Origin: Hongsoonwoonella zoysiae
GTDB lineage: Bacteria; Pseudomonadota; Alphaproteobacteria; Rhizobiales; Stappiaceae
Length of the DNA stretch: 64,000 bases
Reading direction: 5' to 3'
Assembly (NCBI RefSeq): GCF_013266695.1
Contig: NZ_JABRXF010000001.1
Location: forward strand, 574,236-638,235
The notes under the pieces were generated by a model that saw only the letters and a list, made by a program, of their open reading frames with translations, was not told where the DNA came from and ran no database searches. Position 1 is the first letter of the stretch. Each line of letters begins with the position of its first letter. A program made the translations under genes and the position numbers. This document shows positions 49,613 through 58,708 of this stretch, piece by piece.

Positions 49613-50368
49613 ATGGGCATTCTTTCCGTTCAAGACGTCAACAAGAGCTTTGGCGGCCTCAAGGCGCTCAGCCATGTCAACCTCGACGTGGAAGAGGGCA
49701 CGGTGCATGCCATCATCGGCCCGAACGGGGCTGGAAAGTCGACGCTGCTCAACTGCTTCGTCGGCAGGCTGGAGCCGGACAGCGGCTCGGTGACCTTCGC
49801 CGACCGCTCGCTGCTCGGCATCCGGCCGTATGAGATCAACCAGATCGGCATCGCCCGCGTCTTCCAGACGCCGGAAATCTTCGCCGACCTGACGCTGATC
49901 GACAATGTCATGATCCCCGCCTTCGCCAAGCGCGACGGCGACTTCAAGGTCAACATGTGGCGCAGCGTCGCCAACGAAAAAGGCGTGCGCGGCAAGGCGA
50001 TGGCGATGCTGGAGGATGTCGGCCTCGACAAGAAGGCGGAGCAGATCGCCGGCCAGCTTTCGCGCGGCGACAAGCGCCGGCTGGAACTTGCCATGTGCCT
50101 TGTCCAGGAGCCGAAGCTGCTTCTTCTCGACGAGCCGACCGCCGGCATGGCGCGGGCCGACACCAACAACACGATCGACCTTTTGAAGCTGATCTCCAAA
50201 CGCGGGATCACCATGGTGGTGATCGAACACGACATGCACGTCGTCTTCTCGCTTGCCGACAGGATTTCCGTCCTGGCGCAAGGAACCGTTATCGTGGAGG
50301 ACGTGCCGGAGAAGATCAAAGGCAATCCGAAGGTCCAGGAAGCCTATCTGGGGGGCGCACATCTATGA
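49613..50368 (+). CDS. HAAT ABC transporter ATP-binding protein, LivG-like
   Basis: 251 residues from ATG 49613 (GGGGGCAAGAA upstream). Walker A GPNGAGKSTLLNC, VFQTPEIFADLT, a signature reading LSRGDKRRLELAMCL (LivG/UrtD variation of LSGG), Walker B LLLLDEPTAGM and VIEHDMHVV. The stop overlaps the LivF start (ATGA). Confidence 0.92.
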   Translation: MGILSVQDVNKSFGGLKALSHVNLDVEEGTVHAIIGPNGAGKSTLLNCFVGRLEPDSGSVTFADRSLLGIRPYEINQIGIARVFQTPEIFADLTLIDNVMIPAFAKRDGDFKVNMWRSVANEKGVRGKAMAMLEDVGLDKKAEQIAGQLSRGDKRRLELAMCLVQEPKLLLLDEPTAGMARADTNNTIDLLKLISKRGITMVVIEHDMHVVFSLADRISVLAQGTVIVEDVPEKIKGNPKVQEAYLGGAHL

Positions 50369-51210
50369 ACGAAGTCGCGACGATCGTTCCCAAGGCCCAG
50401 TCGCAAGAGGCGAAGCCGGCCGCAAGCGACGGCAAGCTCATCTCCGACGATCCTTACAAGGGCGCGGCACCCGGCGTGCCGCCGCAGAAGAACCGGGGTG
50501 GTGACTGGTCCTATTTCTCCGTCTGGAACCTGCACGCCTACTACGGCGAAAGCTATGTCGTCCAAGGCGTGAACTTCAACGTGCGCGAGGGCGAGATCCT
50601 GGCCCTGCTAGGGCGAAACGGCGCGGGCAAGACCTCCACCCTGCGGGCCATCGCAAGGGTCGACAGCCCCGCCGTGCGCCATGGCGAGATCTGGCTCGAC
50701 CACAAGCCGCTGCATGAAATGCGCGCGCATGAGGCCGCGCGCAACGGCATCGGCCTGGTGCCGGAAGACCGCAGGATCATCCAGGGGCTGACCGTGGAGG
50801 AAAACCTGAAGCTCGCCCAGATCGCCCCGCCCAAGGGATGGTCTCTGGAGCGCATATACGAGCTTTTCCCCCGCCTTGCCGAACGGCGCGAGCAGGAAGC
50901 CACCACCATGTCGGGCGGGGAACAGCAGATGCTGGCGCTCGCCCGCGTTCTCGCGCGCGACGTGAAGCTGCTGCTTCTGGATGAGCCCTACGAGGGGCTA
51001 GCCCCCGTCATCGTGCAGGAGATCGAGAGGACGCTCGAGGAGATCAAATCGCTCGGCATGACGACGATCATCGTCGAGCAGAACGCCATTGCAGCGCTTC
51101 ACCTCGCCGACCGGGCGATCATCCTCGACACCGGCGAGATCGTCTTCGACGGAACCGCGCAGGAAGTTCTCGACAACGAGGAACTGAGGCACGACTACCT
51201 GGCGCTATGA
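50365..51210 (+). CDS. HAAT ABC transporter ATP-binding protein, LivF-like, with N-terminal extension
   Basis: 281 residues. A hydrophilic, low-complexity extension of about 50 residues (MNEVATIVPKAQSQEAK..., ending KNRGGDW) comes before the ATPase proper (WNLHAYYGESYVVQGV); standard LivF is about 235 residues. Walker A GRNGAGKTSTLR, GLVPEDRRIIQGLTVEEN, MSGGEQQMLALARVL and LLLLDEPYEGLAPVIV are intact. The first ATG overlaps the previous stop, so the extension is probably translated. Confidence 0.9.
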   Translation: MNEVATIVPKAQSQEAKPAASDGKLISDDPYKGAAPGVPPQKNRGGDWSYFSVWNLHAYYGESYVVQGVNFNVREGEILALLGRNGAGKTSTLRAIARVDSPAVRHGEIWLDHKPLHEMRAHEAARNGIGLVPEDRRIIQGLTVEENLKLAQIAPPKGWSLERIYELFPRLAERREQEATTMSGGEQQMLALARVLARDVKLLLLDEPYEGLAPVIVQEIERTLEEIKSLGMTTIIVEQNAIAALHLADRAIILDTGEIVFDGTAQEVLDNEELRHDYLAL

Positions 51211-51239
51211 AGCGCGGAGGCGTGGTCCCGGTTCAAGGA

Positions 51240-51259
51240 AGGGCGGCTTCGTCCGCCCT
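51240..51259. terminator. Bidirectional hairpin between convergent livF-like and hlyD-like genes
   Basis: AGGGCGG, loop CTTCGT, CCGCCCT: 7-bp stem in the 47-base gap, overlapping the adaptor gene's stop codon. Suited to stopping transcription from both sides. Confidence 0.5.
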
Positions 51260-52565
51260 ATCTCTCCCTGAGCGCGCGCTGCCTGGCGCGGTTGACGGGC
51301 TTGAGGAGATAGTCGAGTACGGAGCGTTTTCCGGTGACGAGGTCGACCTGGGCGACCATACCGGGCAGGATCGGCAGTTCCTCTTCGGCGTGGGGAAGTT
51401 TCGTGTCGTCCGTGCGAATGCGGCCGATGTAAAAACGCCGGCCCTCGTCATCGGAAACGGTGTCGGCGCTGAGATACTCAAGCTCGCCCGACAGCGAACC
51501 GTAGATGGCAAAATCATAGGCCGTGAGGCGCAGGTTCGCCGGTTGGCCGATCCAAAGGAAGGCGATATCCTCCGGCTTGATCTGCGCTTCGACAACGAGC
51601 GTGTCTTCCTCCGGCACGATCTCGACCAGCGTTTCGCCCGGCTGGATCACGCCGCCGACCGTATTGACTAGCACCTGCTTGACGATGCCCGAAACGGGCG
51701 CGCGCATCGCGGTACGGCTGACCCGGTCCGTCGAGGCGACGAGCGCCTCGCTCAAACCCTCGGCCTCGGTATTCAGCTCGTTGCGCCGCTCGATCGCCTC
51801 CGTGCGGAACTGGTTGATGATCTCGCCGCGCTGCTGCTTGCCCTGCGCCAGAAGCGCGCCAGTGGTAGCGATCGCCGTCTCGTTCTTCTTGCGCTCCGCG
51901 TCGAGCTGGTTCAGCTCGCGCTTCAGTCGCAGCACCTCCACCTCGCTGACCGCGCCTTGAGAGACCAGCAGCTCGACAAGCGCGACCTCCTTTTCCAGAA
52001 GCTCCCGGTCTTCGACCATGAGACGGCTGCGGGCATGAAGCGTTTCCAGCTCCTCGTCGCGTCGGGCCAGTTGCTCGTCCACCGCAGCGAGATTGTCGGC
52101 AAGCTGCTTTTGCCGGCTTTCGTAAAGCGTCATGGCACGCTCCACTGCATCCGGGCGCTCTTCAATGAGTTCTTGCGGAAAAACCGGCGACACGTCCTCG
52201 ATCTCCGCCGTCAGGCGGGCGATTTCCGCGCGCAATTCGTAAAGCTTCTGCCGGGTGCCGTTAAGCTCCGCCGTCAGCGACGTGCCGGCGATCTGCAGAA
52301 GGACGTCCCCCGTCTTCACGCGGTCGCCCGCGCGCACCAGGATCTCCTCCACGATGCCGCCTTCCAGATTCTGGACCGTCTGAACCTCTCCGGAAGGAAT
52401 GACCCGCCCCTCTGCGAAGACGATCTGGTCAAGCTCCGCCGACCAGGCCCAGGCCAGAAAGCCCGACAGAACGACACAGACGGCGATGAGCATGGCGCGC
52501 GCAGCAAAGCGCGGCGGCGCCATGAGGGCAGCACTCGTGGAAGTAATCACACGCCGCTCGCTCAT
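51258..52565 (-). CDS. Type I secretion periplasmic adaptor, HlyD family
   Basis: 435 residues from ATG 52565. One TM helix (AMLIAVCVVLSGFLAWAW), the HlyD barrel/lipoyl start (VQTVQNLEGGIVEEILVRAGDRV), a long coiled coil rich in Glu/Arg/Leu, and the returning lipoyl/barrel region (MRAPVSGIVKQVLVNTVGG). The LapC/PrtE-type layout is intact. It overlaps the end of the ABC exporter gene, but that gene is broken, so the adaptor may have lost its partner. No outer-membrane TolC-type gene or RTX substrate is in the window. Confidence 0.9.
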   Translation of the reverse strand: MSERRVITSTSAALMAPPRFAARAMLIAVCVVLSGFLAWAWSAELDQIVFAEGRVIPSGEVQTVQNLEGGIVEEILVRAGDRVKTGDVLLQIAGTSLTAELNGTRQKLYELRAEIARLTAEIEDVSPVFPQELIEERPDAVERAMTLYESRQKQLADNLAAVDEQLARRDEELETLHARSRLMVEDRELLEKEVALVELLVSQGAVSEVEVLRLKRELNQLDAERKKNETAIATTGALLAQGKQQRGEIINQFRTEAIERRNELNTEAEGLSEALVASTDRVSRTAMRAPVSGIVKQVLVNTVGGVIQPGETLVEIVPEEDTLVVEAQIKPEDIAFLWIGQPANLRLTAYDFAIYGSLSGELEYLSADTVSDDEGRRFYIGRIRTDDTKLPHAEEELPILPGMVAQVDLVTGKRSVLDYLLKPVNRARQRALRER

Positions 52566-54715
52566 GCCGCCTGCCCCAGTTTGCGCAGGACCTCCTGCTT
52601 CGGCCCGTCGGCGGCGATCGCTCCACGGTCCATTACCACCAGCCGGTCGACCAGCGACAGAAGTGCCGGGCGGTGGGTGACGACCAGCAGCGTCTTCCCC
52701 GCGACGATGCTGCCCAGATGCGAGATGAAGGCGGCTTCCGTGCGCCTGTCGAGCTGGCTTGTCGGCTCGTCGAGCAACAGGACCGGCGGCTTCCTGATCA
52801 GCGCGCGCGCAAGCACCAGAGACTGCCGCTGGCCGCCGGACAGGGCGCCCCCATGCTCGCCGATCGGCTGGTCGAGGCCGAGGGGACATTGCTCCAGCCA
52901 GTTGCGCGCACCCGCACCTTCCATCGCCGCGAGGATTTCCTCCTCGCTCGCCTGCGGGTAATGCAGCGTTATGTTCTCGCGGATCGTGCCCTGGAAGAAC
53001 TGCGGCACCTGCGGCACTTAGCCGATCGCTCGGCGAAGGCCCGCCGGCTCGACGCGCGTGACATCCAGATCGTCTACGAAGACGCGGCCGGACGACGCCC
53101 GGTAAAGGCCGAGCACGAGCTTGACCAGCGTCGTCTTGCCGGAGCCTATCGCGCCAACGACCGCGGCCCTTTCGCCCGCCGGAAACGACAGCGACAGCCC
53201 GTCAAGCACCTTTGCGGGCGTATAGCCTTCGGGGTCCTGGCCCGCCTGCAGGGAGTATGCGAAGTCGACCCTATCGAAGCGGATCGCGCCGTTTACCCGC
53301 TCCGGCTGGACGAAAGCCTCCCCGGCGGGGCGCTCCGGCGGGGCTTCCAGAAGAGGCTTCAGCGCGCGAAAAGCCACCACCGCGCCGTTAAGCCTGCCGA
53401 TCGCCTGCACCAGCTGCCCGAGCGGGGCCATCGCCCGTCCGCTCAGGAGTACAGCCGCGATCAGCCCGCCCTGGGACAGAGCTCCCCCGCGCCGATGGAA
53501 TGCACCCCAAAGATCACCATCACCACCGTGACGGTCACTTGCCCGATCACGATCAGGTTCGCGTTGACGAGCGACAGGCCGCGAATGGGCACCATGGCCG
53601 TGAGGCTGGCGGCATGCGCGCGCTCCCAGCGCCGGGCAGCCCAGCTTTCGGCCCCAGCGCCTTCAGCGCCTCCATGCCACCTAGAATGTCGAACAGAACC
53701 GCGTTGCGGTTGGACGCGTTCTTGTAGGCCCGGCCCATGAAGGCAACGATGAAGGGCTGAAGCGCAAGGCTTGCAAACAGCACGGCCGGCAGGGCCACCA
53801 GCGGAACGAGCGCGATGTTGCGCGCAACGATCCACAGCACCACAAGGAAAAGGCCCAGGAACGGAAGGTCGCCAAGCGCAACCAGCGTGCCGGAATTGAA
53901 GAACTCGCGCAGGGCATCCAGCTCGCGCACCGCATGCGCCGTGCTGCCCGAGGCAGCCTGCGTGCGGGCGATGCGCGCCTGCAGCATGCGGTCAAGCACC
54001 TGGTTGCCGAGGACCACGTCCATCCGCCGTCCGGCGATGTCAGTCAAATAGCCGCGCAGCTGGCGCAGGCCCACATCGAAGAGGCCCGCCAGGATCACGC
54101 CCGCCGACAGCACCCAGAGCGATTCAAGCGCCCCCGTCGGCACCACCCGGTCGTAAACGTTCATGATGTAAAGCGGCATGGCGAGGCCAAGCAGGTTGAC
54201 CATCAGCGTGCCGAGCAGGATCTGGCCGTAAAGCCCCCGGTTCGCCCACATGCTGCGGCGGATCAGGCGGCCGAGCGAAAGCGCCTCCACCGCCTGACCC
54301 AATGCGGCAGCCCCCTCGACCTCCAAGGAAAAGGCGTACACCGCTCCGGAAAACCCTTTGCGATACGCTTTGAAATCGACTTCACCGTCATTGCCCAGAA
54401 CGAGGCCGGCAGGCTTGCGTCCTCGCCCCCCGGCACGATATCGGCGATCACCTCGATGCCGCCACCATCGCCAATGGCGATCGCCGGAACGTCAAGCGGC
54501 GTCAGGCGGGAAAGCTCGACCTCGAGAACCGTCAACCCGGCACGCGCGGCGGCATCGGCAAGACGCGAAACCGGCAGGTCGCCTTCTTCCGTCAGCGGAA
54601 TGCCGCTCAAAAGCGTTTGCGCCGACCTGCGCACGCCCAGGCGCGAGGCGATCAGCGAAAGCCCCGCCGCAAGCGGTGTGCGGACCACCTCGCCGTCTGC
54701 CCCCGTCTCATTCAT
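52562..54715 (-). pseudogene. Type I secretion ABC exporter (LapB-like), broken by frameshifts and a stop
   Basis: Reassembled, it would be about 718 residues: degenerate C39-like N-domain (MNETGADGEVVRTPLAAGLS), TM domain (MWANRGLYGQILLGTLMVN) and ATPase (GAIGSGKTTLVKLVLG, LSGGQRQSLVLARAL, LLLDEPTSQLD). Four lesions are read. Frameshift 1, near 54350-54361, lies at GGGTTTTCC between KRIAKGF and AFSLEVEG. Frameshift 2, near 53650-53656, is a G run one base short (ALG/AESWAARRW). Frameshift 3, near 53475, looks like a CT duplication in GAGCTCTGTCC. An in-frame TAA at 53018-53020 sits where RRAIG-Tyr-VPQ is expected. Every other complete gene in the window is open, apart from the two-ORF nitrile hydratase beta subunit, so local decay is more likely than general sequencing error. 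Confidence 0.85.
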
Positions 54716-55168
54716 GCCGCCGGCAGATCCTTTCCATTTGGGCGCAGTGAAGCTTTTGCGATGAGAACATGCTCCGCCATATCGATTCTGGAGCGATTTC
54801 CGATCACGAACGCGATACCGCTTCCGGGGCCAATGCGCGATGCCGCCCGTTTTCAGGCAGACAACGTAGATCGCGCAGCGCGGCTCCACCTTGCGCGCGG
54901 ACAGCGCGTCATCCAGCTCGAGGCCGTTCAGATGACAACGGTCTTCCGCGGCAAGCGGGCTGATGCGAGGCATCCTCGAGAAGGTGGAACCAGTTGTATA
55001 AACCCTTGAATATCAAGGGAAACAAGTGACGCACCGAATGGAGGTAAAACCAAGAACACATTTTCAATGACGCTGAGAGGTAATTTTACGCATTTGTATC
55101 TTAGCAGACAATTACCCGCTCTCACGAGCGCGAGTCCGAATACATTCCGAACAAGTGAAAGCGAGATT
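54716..55168. other. Intergenic region upstream of the broken exporter
   Basis: About 450 bases between the exporter start and the cytochrome b561 stop. It holds a dispersed repeat copy (54760-54800) and a moderately AT-rich part (55000-55170). Open frames here have no ribosome site and no recognisable product. No terminator hairpin for the cytochrome gene was evident. Confidence 0.5.
54760..54800. repeat. Dispersed extragenic repeat, copy 1
   Basis: Contains GATGAGAACATGCTC then TCTGGAGCGATTTC (54787-54800). Copy 2 at 61284-61322 has GACGAGGATATGCTC and the same TCTGGAGCGATTTC, with similar spacing, which indicates a repeat family of the rhizobial RPE/REP kind. Confidence 0.5.
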
Positions 55169-55717
55169 TTACAGTTCGACTTTCTTGCCCATCAAGCGCA
55201 GGACGGCGTCGTCTTTCAGGATCACCTGATGCTTGAAAGCTCCGAAAAGATGCAGGAGGAAGCCGAGCGTAAAGGCGATGACACCTAGCCAGAAGAGCCC
55301 TGTGAGGTAAAACGCGGAAGCCTCACCTTCCGACCAGATCCGGGGGAACGCCAGACCGAAAAGCCGAAACTCATGGCCACTCGCAGAAAGCGATGCCCAG
55401 AGGATGAGAGGCAATACGACGCCGGCAACCAGAAGTCCGAAGGCCACGCAACGGGCAATGATCACTTCAACAGGCTTCGCACCCCCCAAAGGCATCGGGT
55501 GGTAGTGCTTCAGCCTCCAGTAGATACGGAACGAAAACAGGACCGCGCACAGGAACGCAAGGCTGGTCAGCGTGTTCAGGCTCTCCGGATCCGGCGAAGC
55601 GGAGCCGGCAAGGGTATAAACCGCGAGCAGCAGAAACCCGGGCAATAAAAATGCGCCTGTCCAGTGACAGGCGATCGTTACAACACCGAAGGCCAGGCCG
55701 GTATCTCTGAGTTTCAT
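55169..55717 (-). CDS. Cytochrome b561-type diheme membrane protein
   Basis: 182 residues with four helices. The N-terminal VTIACHWTGAFLL, the inter-helix FSFRIYWRLKHYHPMPLGG and the late GFLLHLFGAFKHQVILKD match the cytochrome b561/YodB pattern and supply candidate heme histidines in helices 1, 2-loop and 4. Such proteins shuttle electrons between quinol and periplasmic acceptors such as superoxide. It stands alone on the minus strand between a LysR gene and the broken exporter, with no obvious partner. Confidence 0.83.
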   Translation of the reverse strand: MKLRDTGLAFGVVTIACHWTGAFLLPGFLLLAVYTLAGSASPDPESLNTLTSLAFLCAVLFSFRIYWRLKHYHPMPLGGAKPVEVIIARCVAFGLLVAGVVLPLILWASLSASGHEFRLFGLAFPRIWSEGEASAFYLTGLFWLGVIAFTLGFLLHLFGAFKHQVILKDDAVLRLMGKKVEL

Positions 55718-55872
55718 CTTCCCAATCTCTTCAATTCCGGTATCGGCAAGATTTTAACAATTCGACAGGCCGGGCATAGACAGCAATATCCGATTGCAAG
55801 TATCTGGAAAAACGAATGAGACGCCCGTTCGCCCTGCCAAATCCACCGCCGGAATTGCGGGAGACATGGCAC

Positions 55873-56778
55873 TCACGCCGGCAAAAGACGGCCGACTGAA
55901 TCGCCGATACCCGGGGCGGCGTGGCGTGCCCCGCAAAGAAGGTCCAAGAACGCATCGACAGCGCCGTTTTCCGGTGCGGCCGCGCTTCGAACCGCGAGCG
56001 TGTCTATAAATCTGTCCTGATCGCCGAGCTGATGCAGATTTACGATGTTCCGATGCCCGCTGCTCTCGACAACCGAGCGTGGCAGCAAGGTGACGCCGAC
56101 GCCCGAAGCCACGCAGCCGAGAATACCTTCCAGCGTACCAAGCTCGATTATGTCGTTCGGCGCGAAACCGGATCTGCGCATCCAGTTTTGAGCATAGGCG
56201 CGGTAGGAGCAGCCCGGCTTGAAGACGATGAGGGGCATCGCGCCGACCTGCTCGGGGCTTTGGATGCCGGTGTCCGTCGCCAGCACCATTTCCTCGGAAA
56301 AAACAATGCGGGACTTGAGGTCGGGGTGGCGGAACTGCCCGCCGATGAGGGCGATATCGATCCTGTTTTCAAGAAGCAGCCCCACCAGCTCGTCGGTCGG
56401 GCCCGACCTCAGGCCGAGCCGGACGTCGGGATTGGCGGCGCGGAATCGCGCAAGAAACGCCGGAAGCCGTATTGCCAGAGTCGATTCCATGCTGCCGATC
56501 CGAAGCAACCTGACCGCGCCCGCGAAATTGGCGAGCGACGCAATCGCGGCGGACTCGGCATCGACCACGGCTTTCGCGTGATCAAGAAAATACGTGCCGG
56601 CGGGCGTGAGCGTCATGCCGTTGCGCCCACGCGAGAAAAGCTCGATCCCAAGCTCCTCCTCCAGCGCCTTGATCCGCGACGTCACATTGGACTGAACGCA
56701 ATTCAACCTCCTCGAGGCCTGGGACACCGTCCCGAGTTCGGCCACCGCAAGGAAGGTTTTAAGCGCCCGGATCTCCAA
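55873..56778 (-). CDS. LysR-family transcriptional regulator
   Basis: 301 residues with a TTG start at 56778 supported by GGAG seven bases upstream. The helix-turn-helix is in FLAVAELGTVSQASRRLN and CVQSNVTSRIKALEEELG; the LysR substrate domain follows (LGLRSGPTDELVGLLLENRI). It is divergent from the nitronate monooxygenase with 93 bases between, the usual arrangement for a LysR gene and its target. The effector is unknown; a nitroalkane/nitronate or an amide-related signal would fit context. Confidence 0.88.
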   Translation of the reverse strand: MEIRALKTFLAVAELGTVSQASRRLNCVQSNVTSRIKALEEELGIELFSRGRNGMTLTPAGTYFLDHAKAVVDAESAAIASLANFAGAVRLLRIGSMESTLAIRLPAFLARFRAANPDVRLGLRSGPTDELVGLLLENRIDIALIGGQFRHPDLKSRIVFSEEMVLATDTGIQSPEQVGAMPLIVFKPGCSYRAYAQNWMRRSGFAPNDIIELGTLEGILGCVASGVGVTLLPRSVVESSGHRNIVNLHQLGDQDRFIDTLAVRSAAAPENGAVDAFLDLLCGARHAAPGIGDSVGRLLPA

Positions 56779-56871
56779 AATCGTTCTCCAATATCGATAG
56801 CAAAATTCTTATATCATCATTTTACGGGATTGGTGCCTTTCGTCTACAAATATATAGGAATGGAGGAGACG

Positions 56872-57885
56872 ATGGCACCGAAACACAATGCCCGAACGCC
56901 GGAAAAGGCTCTTGAGGGTCTTTGGGTCGCGGACGGCGATCAATATTTGTCGACAAGGGCGTCCGAGCTGTGCGGCATAAAGGTTCCCGTGTTTCAGGCC
57001 GGTATGGCCGGCCTTTCAGGACCCGAACTGGTTGCCGCCGTCAGTGAAGCCGGTGGATTGGGGCACCTGGGCGGGCTGCGCGTTCCGCCAAGGATCCTGC
57101 GGCGCTGGATCCACGAGACGAGGGCGCTGACGGACCTTCCGTTCGGGGTGAACCTGGTTCCGCAATATGGTGGGCCGGAGGTTTTCGAGGCGTCGTTCAA
57201 GGTCGTCCTTGAGGAAAAGCCGAAGGTGCTTTCCCTCTTCTACGGCGACTTCGAAGAGACGATCCCCCGTGCGAAGGAAGCTGGTATCGTCACCGCCGTG
57301 CAGATCGGTTCCGTCAAGGAGGCACGCAAGGCCATTCGGGATGGCGCCGACATGCTCATTGCGCAAGGCATTGAATCGGGTGGGCATATTCGCGGGCGTG
57401 TCGGCCTGATGGCGCTGCTTCCGGCGGTGGTGGATGTCGCCGAAGGGCGGCCCGTGATTGCTGCCGGCGCGATCGGCGAGAGCCGGGCGGTGCGGGCCGC
57501 AAGATGTCTTGGTGCGGAGGGGATCTGGTGCGGCACGGCGTTCCTGACCTGCCATGAGTGCGATACGAACGACGCCTACAAGCAAAAGCTGATCGATGCC
57601 GATACCGACGCCCCCAAATTCATGACCGGATATTCCTACGGCTGGAAATACGGCACGCCCCACCGCGCCATTCGCGGGCGGGGAGGCTGGAACCTCTTTC
57701 GCTTCATGGGCGGAGGCTTGCGGAAGGTCGACAGCCCGAAGATGGCCGACAAGCTCAGCCTCTACGCCGGCCAGGGCGTGGGTTTCGTCAATGAAAGAAC
57801 AAGCGCCAGGGAAGTCGTGGCAAAGCTTGCCGAAGGCTTCCGAAAGGGATCCAACATCGATCCGGAGCTGGGTTTGAATGCATGA
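56872..57885 (+). CDS. Nitronate monooxygenase (2-nitropropane dioxygenase family)
   Basis: 337 residues from ATG 56872 (GGAGGAGAC upstream); 56860 is an alternative. FMN-dependent TIM barrel: PVFQAGMAGLSGPELVAAVS, GGLGHLGGLR, PFGVNLVPQ, ADMLIAQGIESGGHIRG and AAGAIGESRAVRAARCLGA. The family oxidises alkyl nitronates, toxic nitro compounds of plants and fungi, to carbonyls and nitrite. Regulated probably by the divergent LysR. Convergent with the nitrile-degradation genes, from which a hairpin separates it. Confidence 0.85.
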   Translation: MAPKHNARTPEKALEGLWVADGDQYLSTRASELCGIKVPVFQAGMAGLSGPELVAAVSEAGGLGHLGGLRVPPRILRRWIHETRALTDLPFGVNLVPQYGGPEVFEASFKVVLEEKPKVLSLFYGDFEETIPRAKEAGIVTAVQIGSVKEARKAIRDGADMLIAQGIESGGHIRGRVGLMALLPAVVDVAEGRPVIAAGAIGESRAVRAARCLGAEGIWCGTAFLTCHECDTNDAYKQKLIDADTDAPKFMTGYSYGWKYGTPHRAIRGRGGWNLFRFMGGGLRKVDSPKMADKLSLYAGQGVGFVNERTSAREVVAKLAEGFRKGSNIDPELGLNA

Positions 57886-58006
57886 AATGGCGCTGGTAAG
57901 CGTTTCATATTAAAGATTTTAATCACGATATTTATTTCTAAAATTGAATAATGCTTATTTGAACCGATGCCTCTGGCGACCGGCGCCAATGCCGAAGGAT
58001 GAAAAC

Positions 58007-58035
58007 CGGCCGGGTCCCTCAAACGGTCCCGGCCG
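58007..58035. terminator. Hairpin between convergent nitronate monooxygenase and DUF1097 genes
   Basis: CGGCCGGG (58007-58014) and CCCGGCCG (58028-58035), 8-bp stem with a 13-nt loop. It lies 12 bases after the DUF1097 stop and serves that strand best; on the other side an AT-rich tract (57900-57960) follows the monooxygenase. Confidence 0.55.
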
Positions 58036-58046
58036 ATTTATGATGA

Positions 58047-58571
58047 TCAGGCTGTTTCGGATCGGGCGGATAGAAACCCGACGCCCTTCGCTGAGGCCGC
58101 CCCGAACATGGTCCCGATTGCCATGGAGACCACCACCAGCGGCAGGACATTTTGAAAGCTCGCCGAAAGCAGCGCCTCATAGGCAAACGCGCCGGGCGTC
58201 TGGCTGAGGTAGGCAAATGTCGTGGCATAGCCGAAGACGATGCCGGGAACGAAGCCAAGCGCCGGGATCTGCGACGAAAGCACGAAGAAGACGATGCTTG
58301 CAGCCACGAGGAGCCCGATCCACGCCGGACCGGGCAGCCCGGTTATGGGATTGGAAAGGGCGAGGACGGCCACTGCCCAGGCCACGAGGGACCCGAAGGA
58401 ATTGCAGGCGATATTGAGCATGATCGCCTTGTTGTCGCCACCCGCCGCGAAGTACGAAGCCCATGCGGTGAAGACGCCCCATAAAAGGATCGTTCCCACG
58501 GAAAGTACCGACCACGTGGCGATACCGCCAAAGAACCCGACGCTGATTGCCATTGCCATAATTCCGGACAT
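58047..58571 (-). CDS. DUF1097-family membrane protein (YcdZ-like)
   Basis: 174 residues from ATG 58571 (CCGGAGGG upstream), five or six hydrophobic helices. WGVFTAWASYFAAGGDNKA, LGFVPGIVFGYATTFAY and VSMAIGTMFGAASAKGVGF resemble the DUF1097 group represented by E. coli YcdZ. Function is not established. Its place 137 bases after the amidase suggests involvement in uptake of nitrile or amide, or in ammonia or acid movement, which is inference only. An AmiS/UreI channel was considered and rejected on sequence pattern. Confidence 0.75.
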   Translation of the reverse strand: MSGIMAMAISVGFFGGIATWSVLSVGTILLWGVFTAWASYFAAGGDNKAIMLNIACNSFGSLVAWAVAVLALSNPITGLPGPAWIGLLVAASIVFFVLSSQIPALGFVPGIVFGYATTFAYLSQTPGAFAYEALLSASFQNVLPLVVVSMAIGTMFGAASAKGVGFLSARSETA

Positions 58572-58708
58572 TGCTTTTCCCTCCGGTTGGCGCCGGCCGC
58601 ACCGGCGCTGGTCTTTCTTCCATGAGGCAGGGCATCCCCTCGCGCGCCCGTCTCCCTGCTCGCGGCGTGCGGTCGGCACGCCGCCTGATTTTCGGGCGCG
58701 AAGTTCGC

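Noticed and set aside
52562-54715. Exporter lesions as general sequencing error
   Set aside because: Four lesions in one gene, including a substitution-type stop, while nearly all other complete genes in the window are open; local decay is simpler, though reads should be checked.
58047-58571. AmiS/UreI amide or urea channel
   Set aside because: Context suggested it, but the sequence pattern (TAWASYFAAGG, GFVPGIVFGYATTF) fits DUF1097 better.
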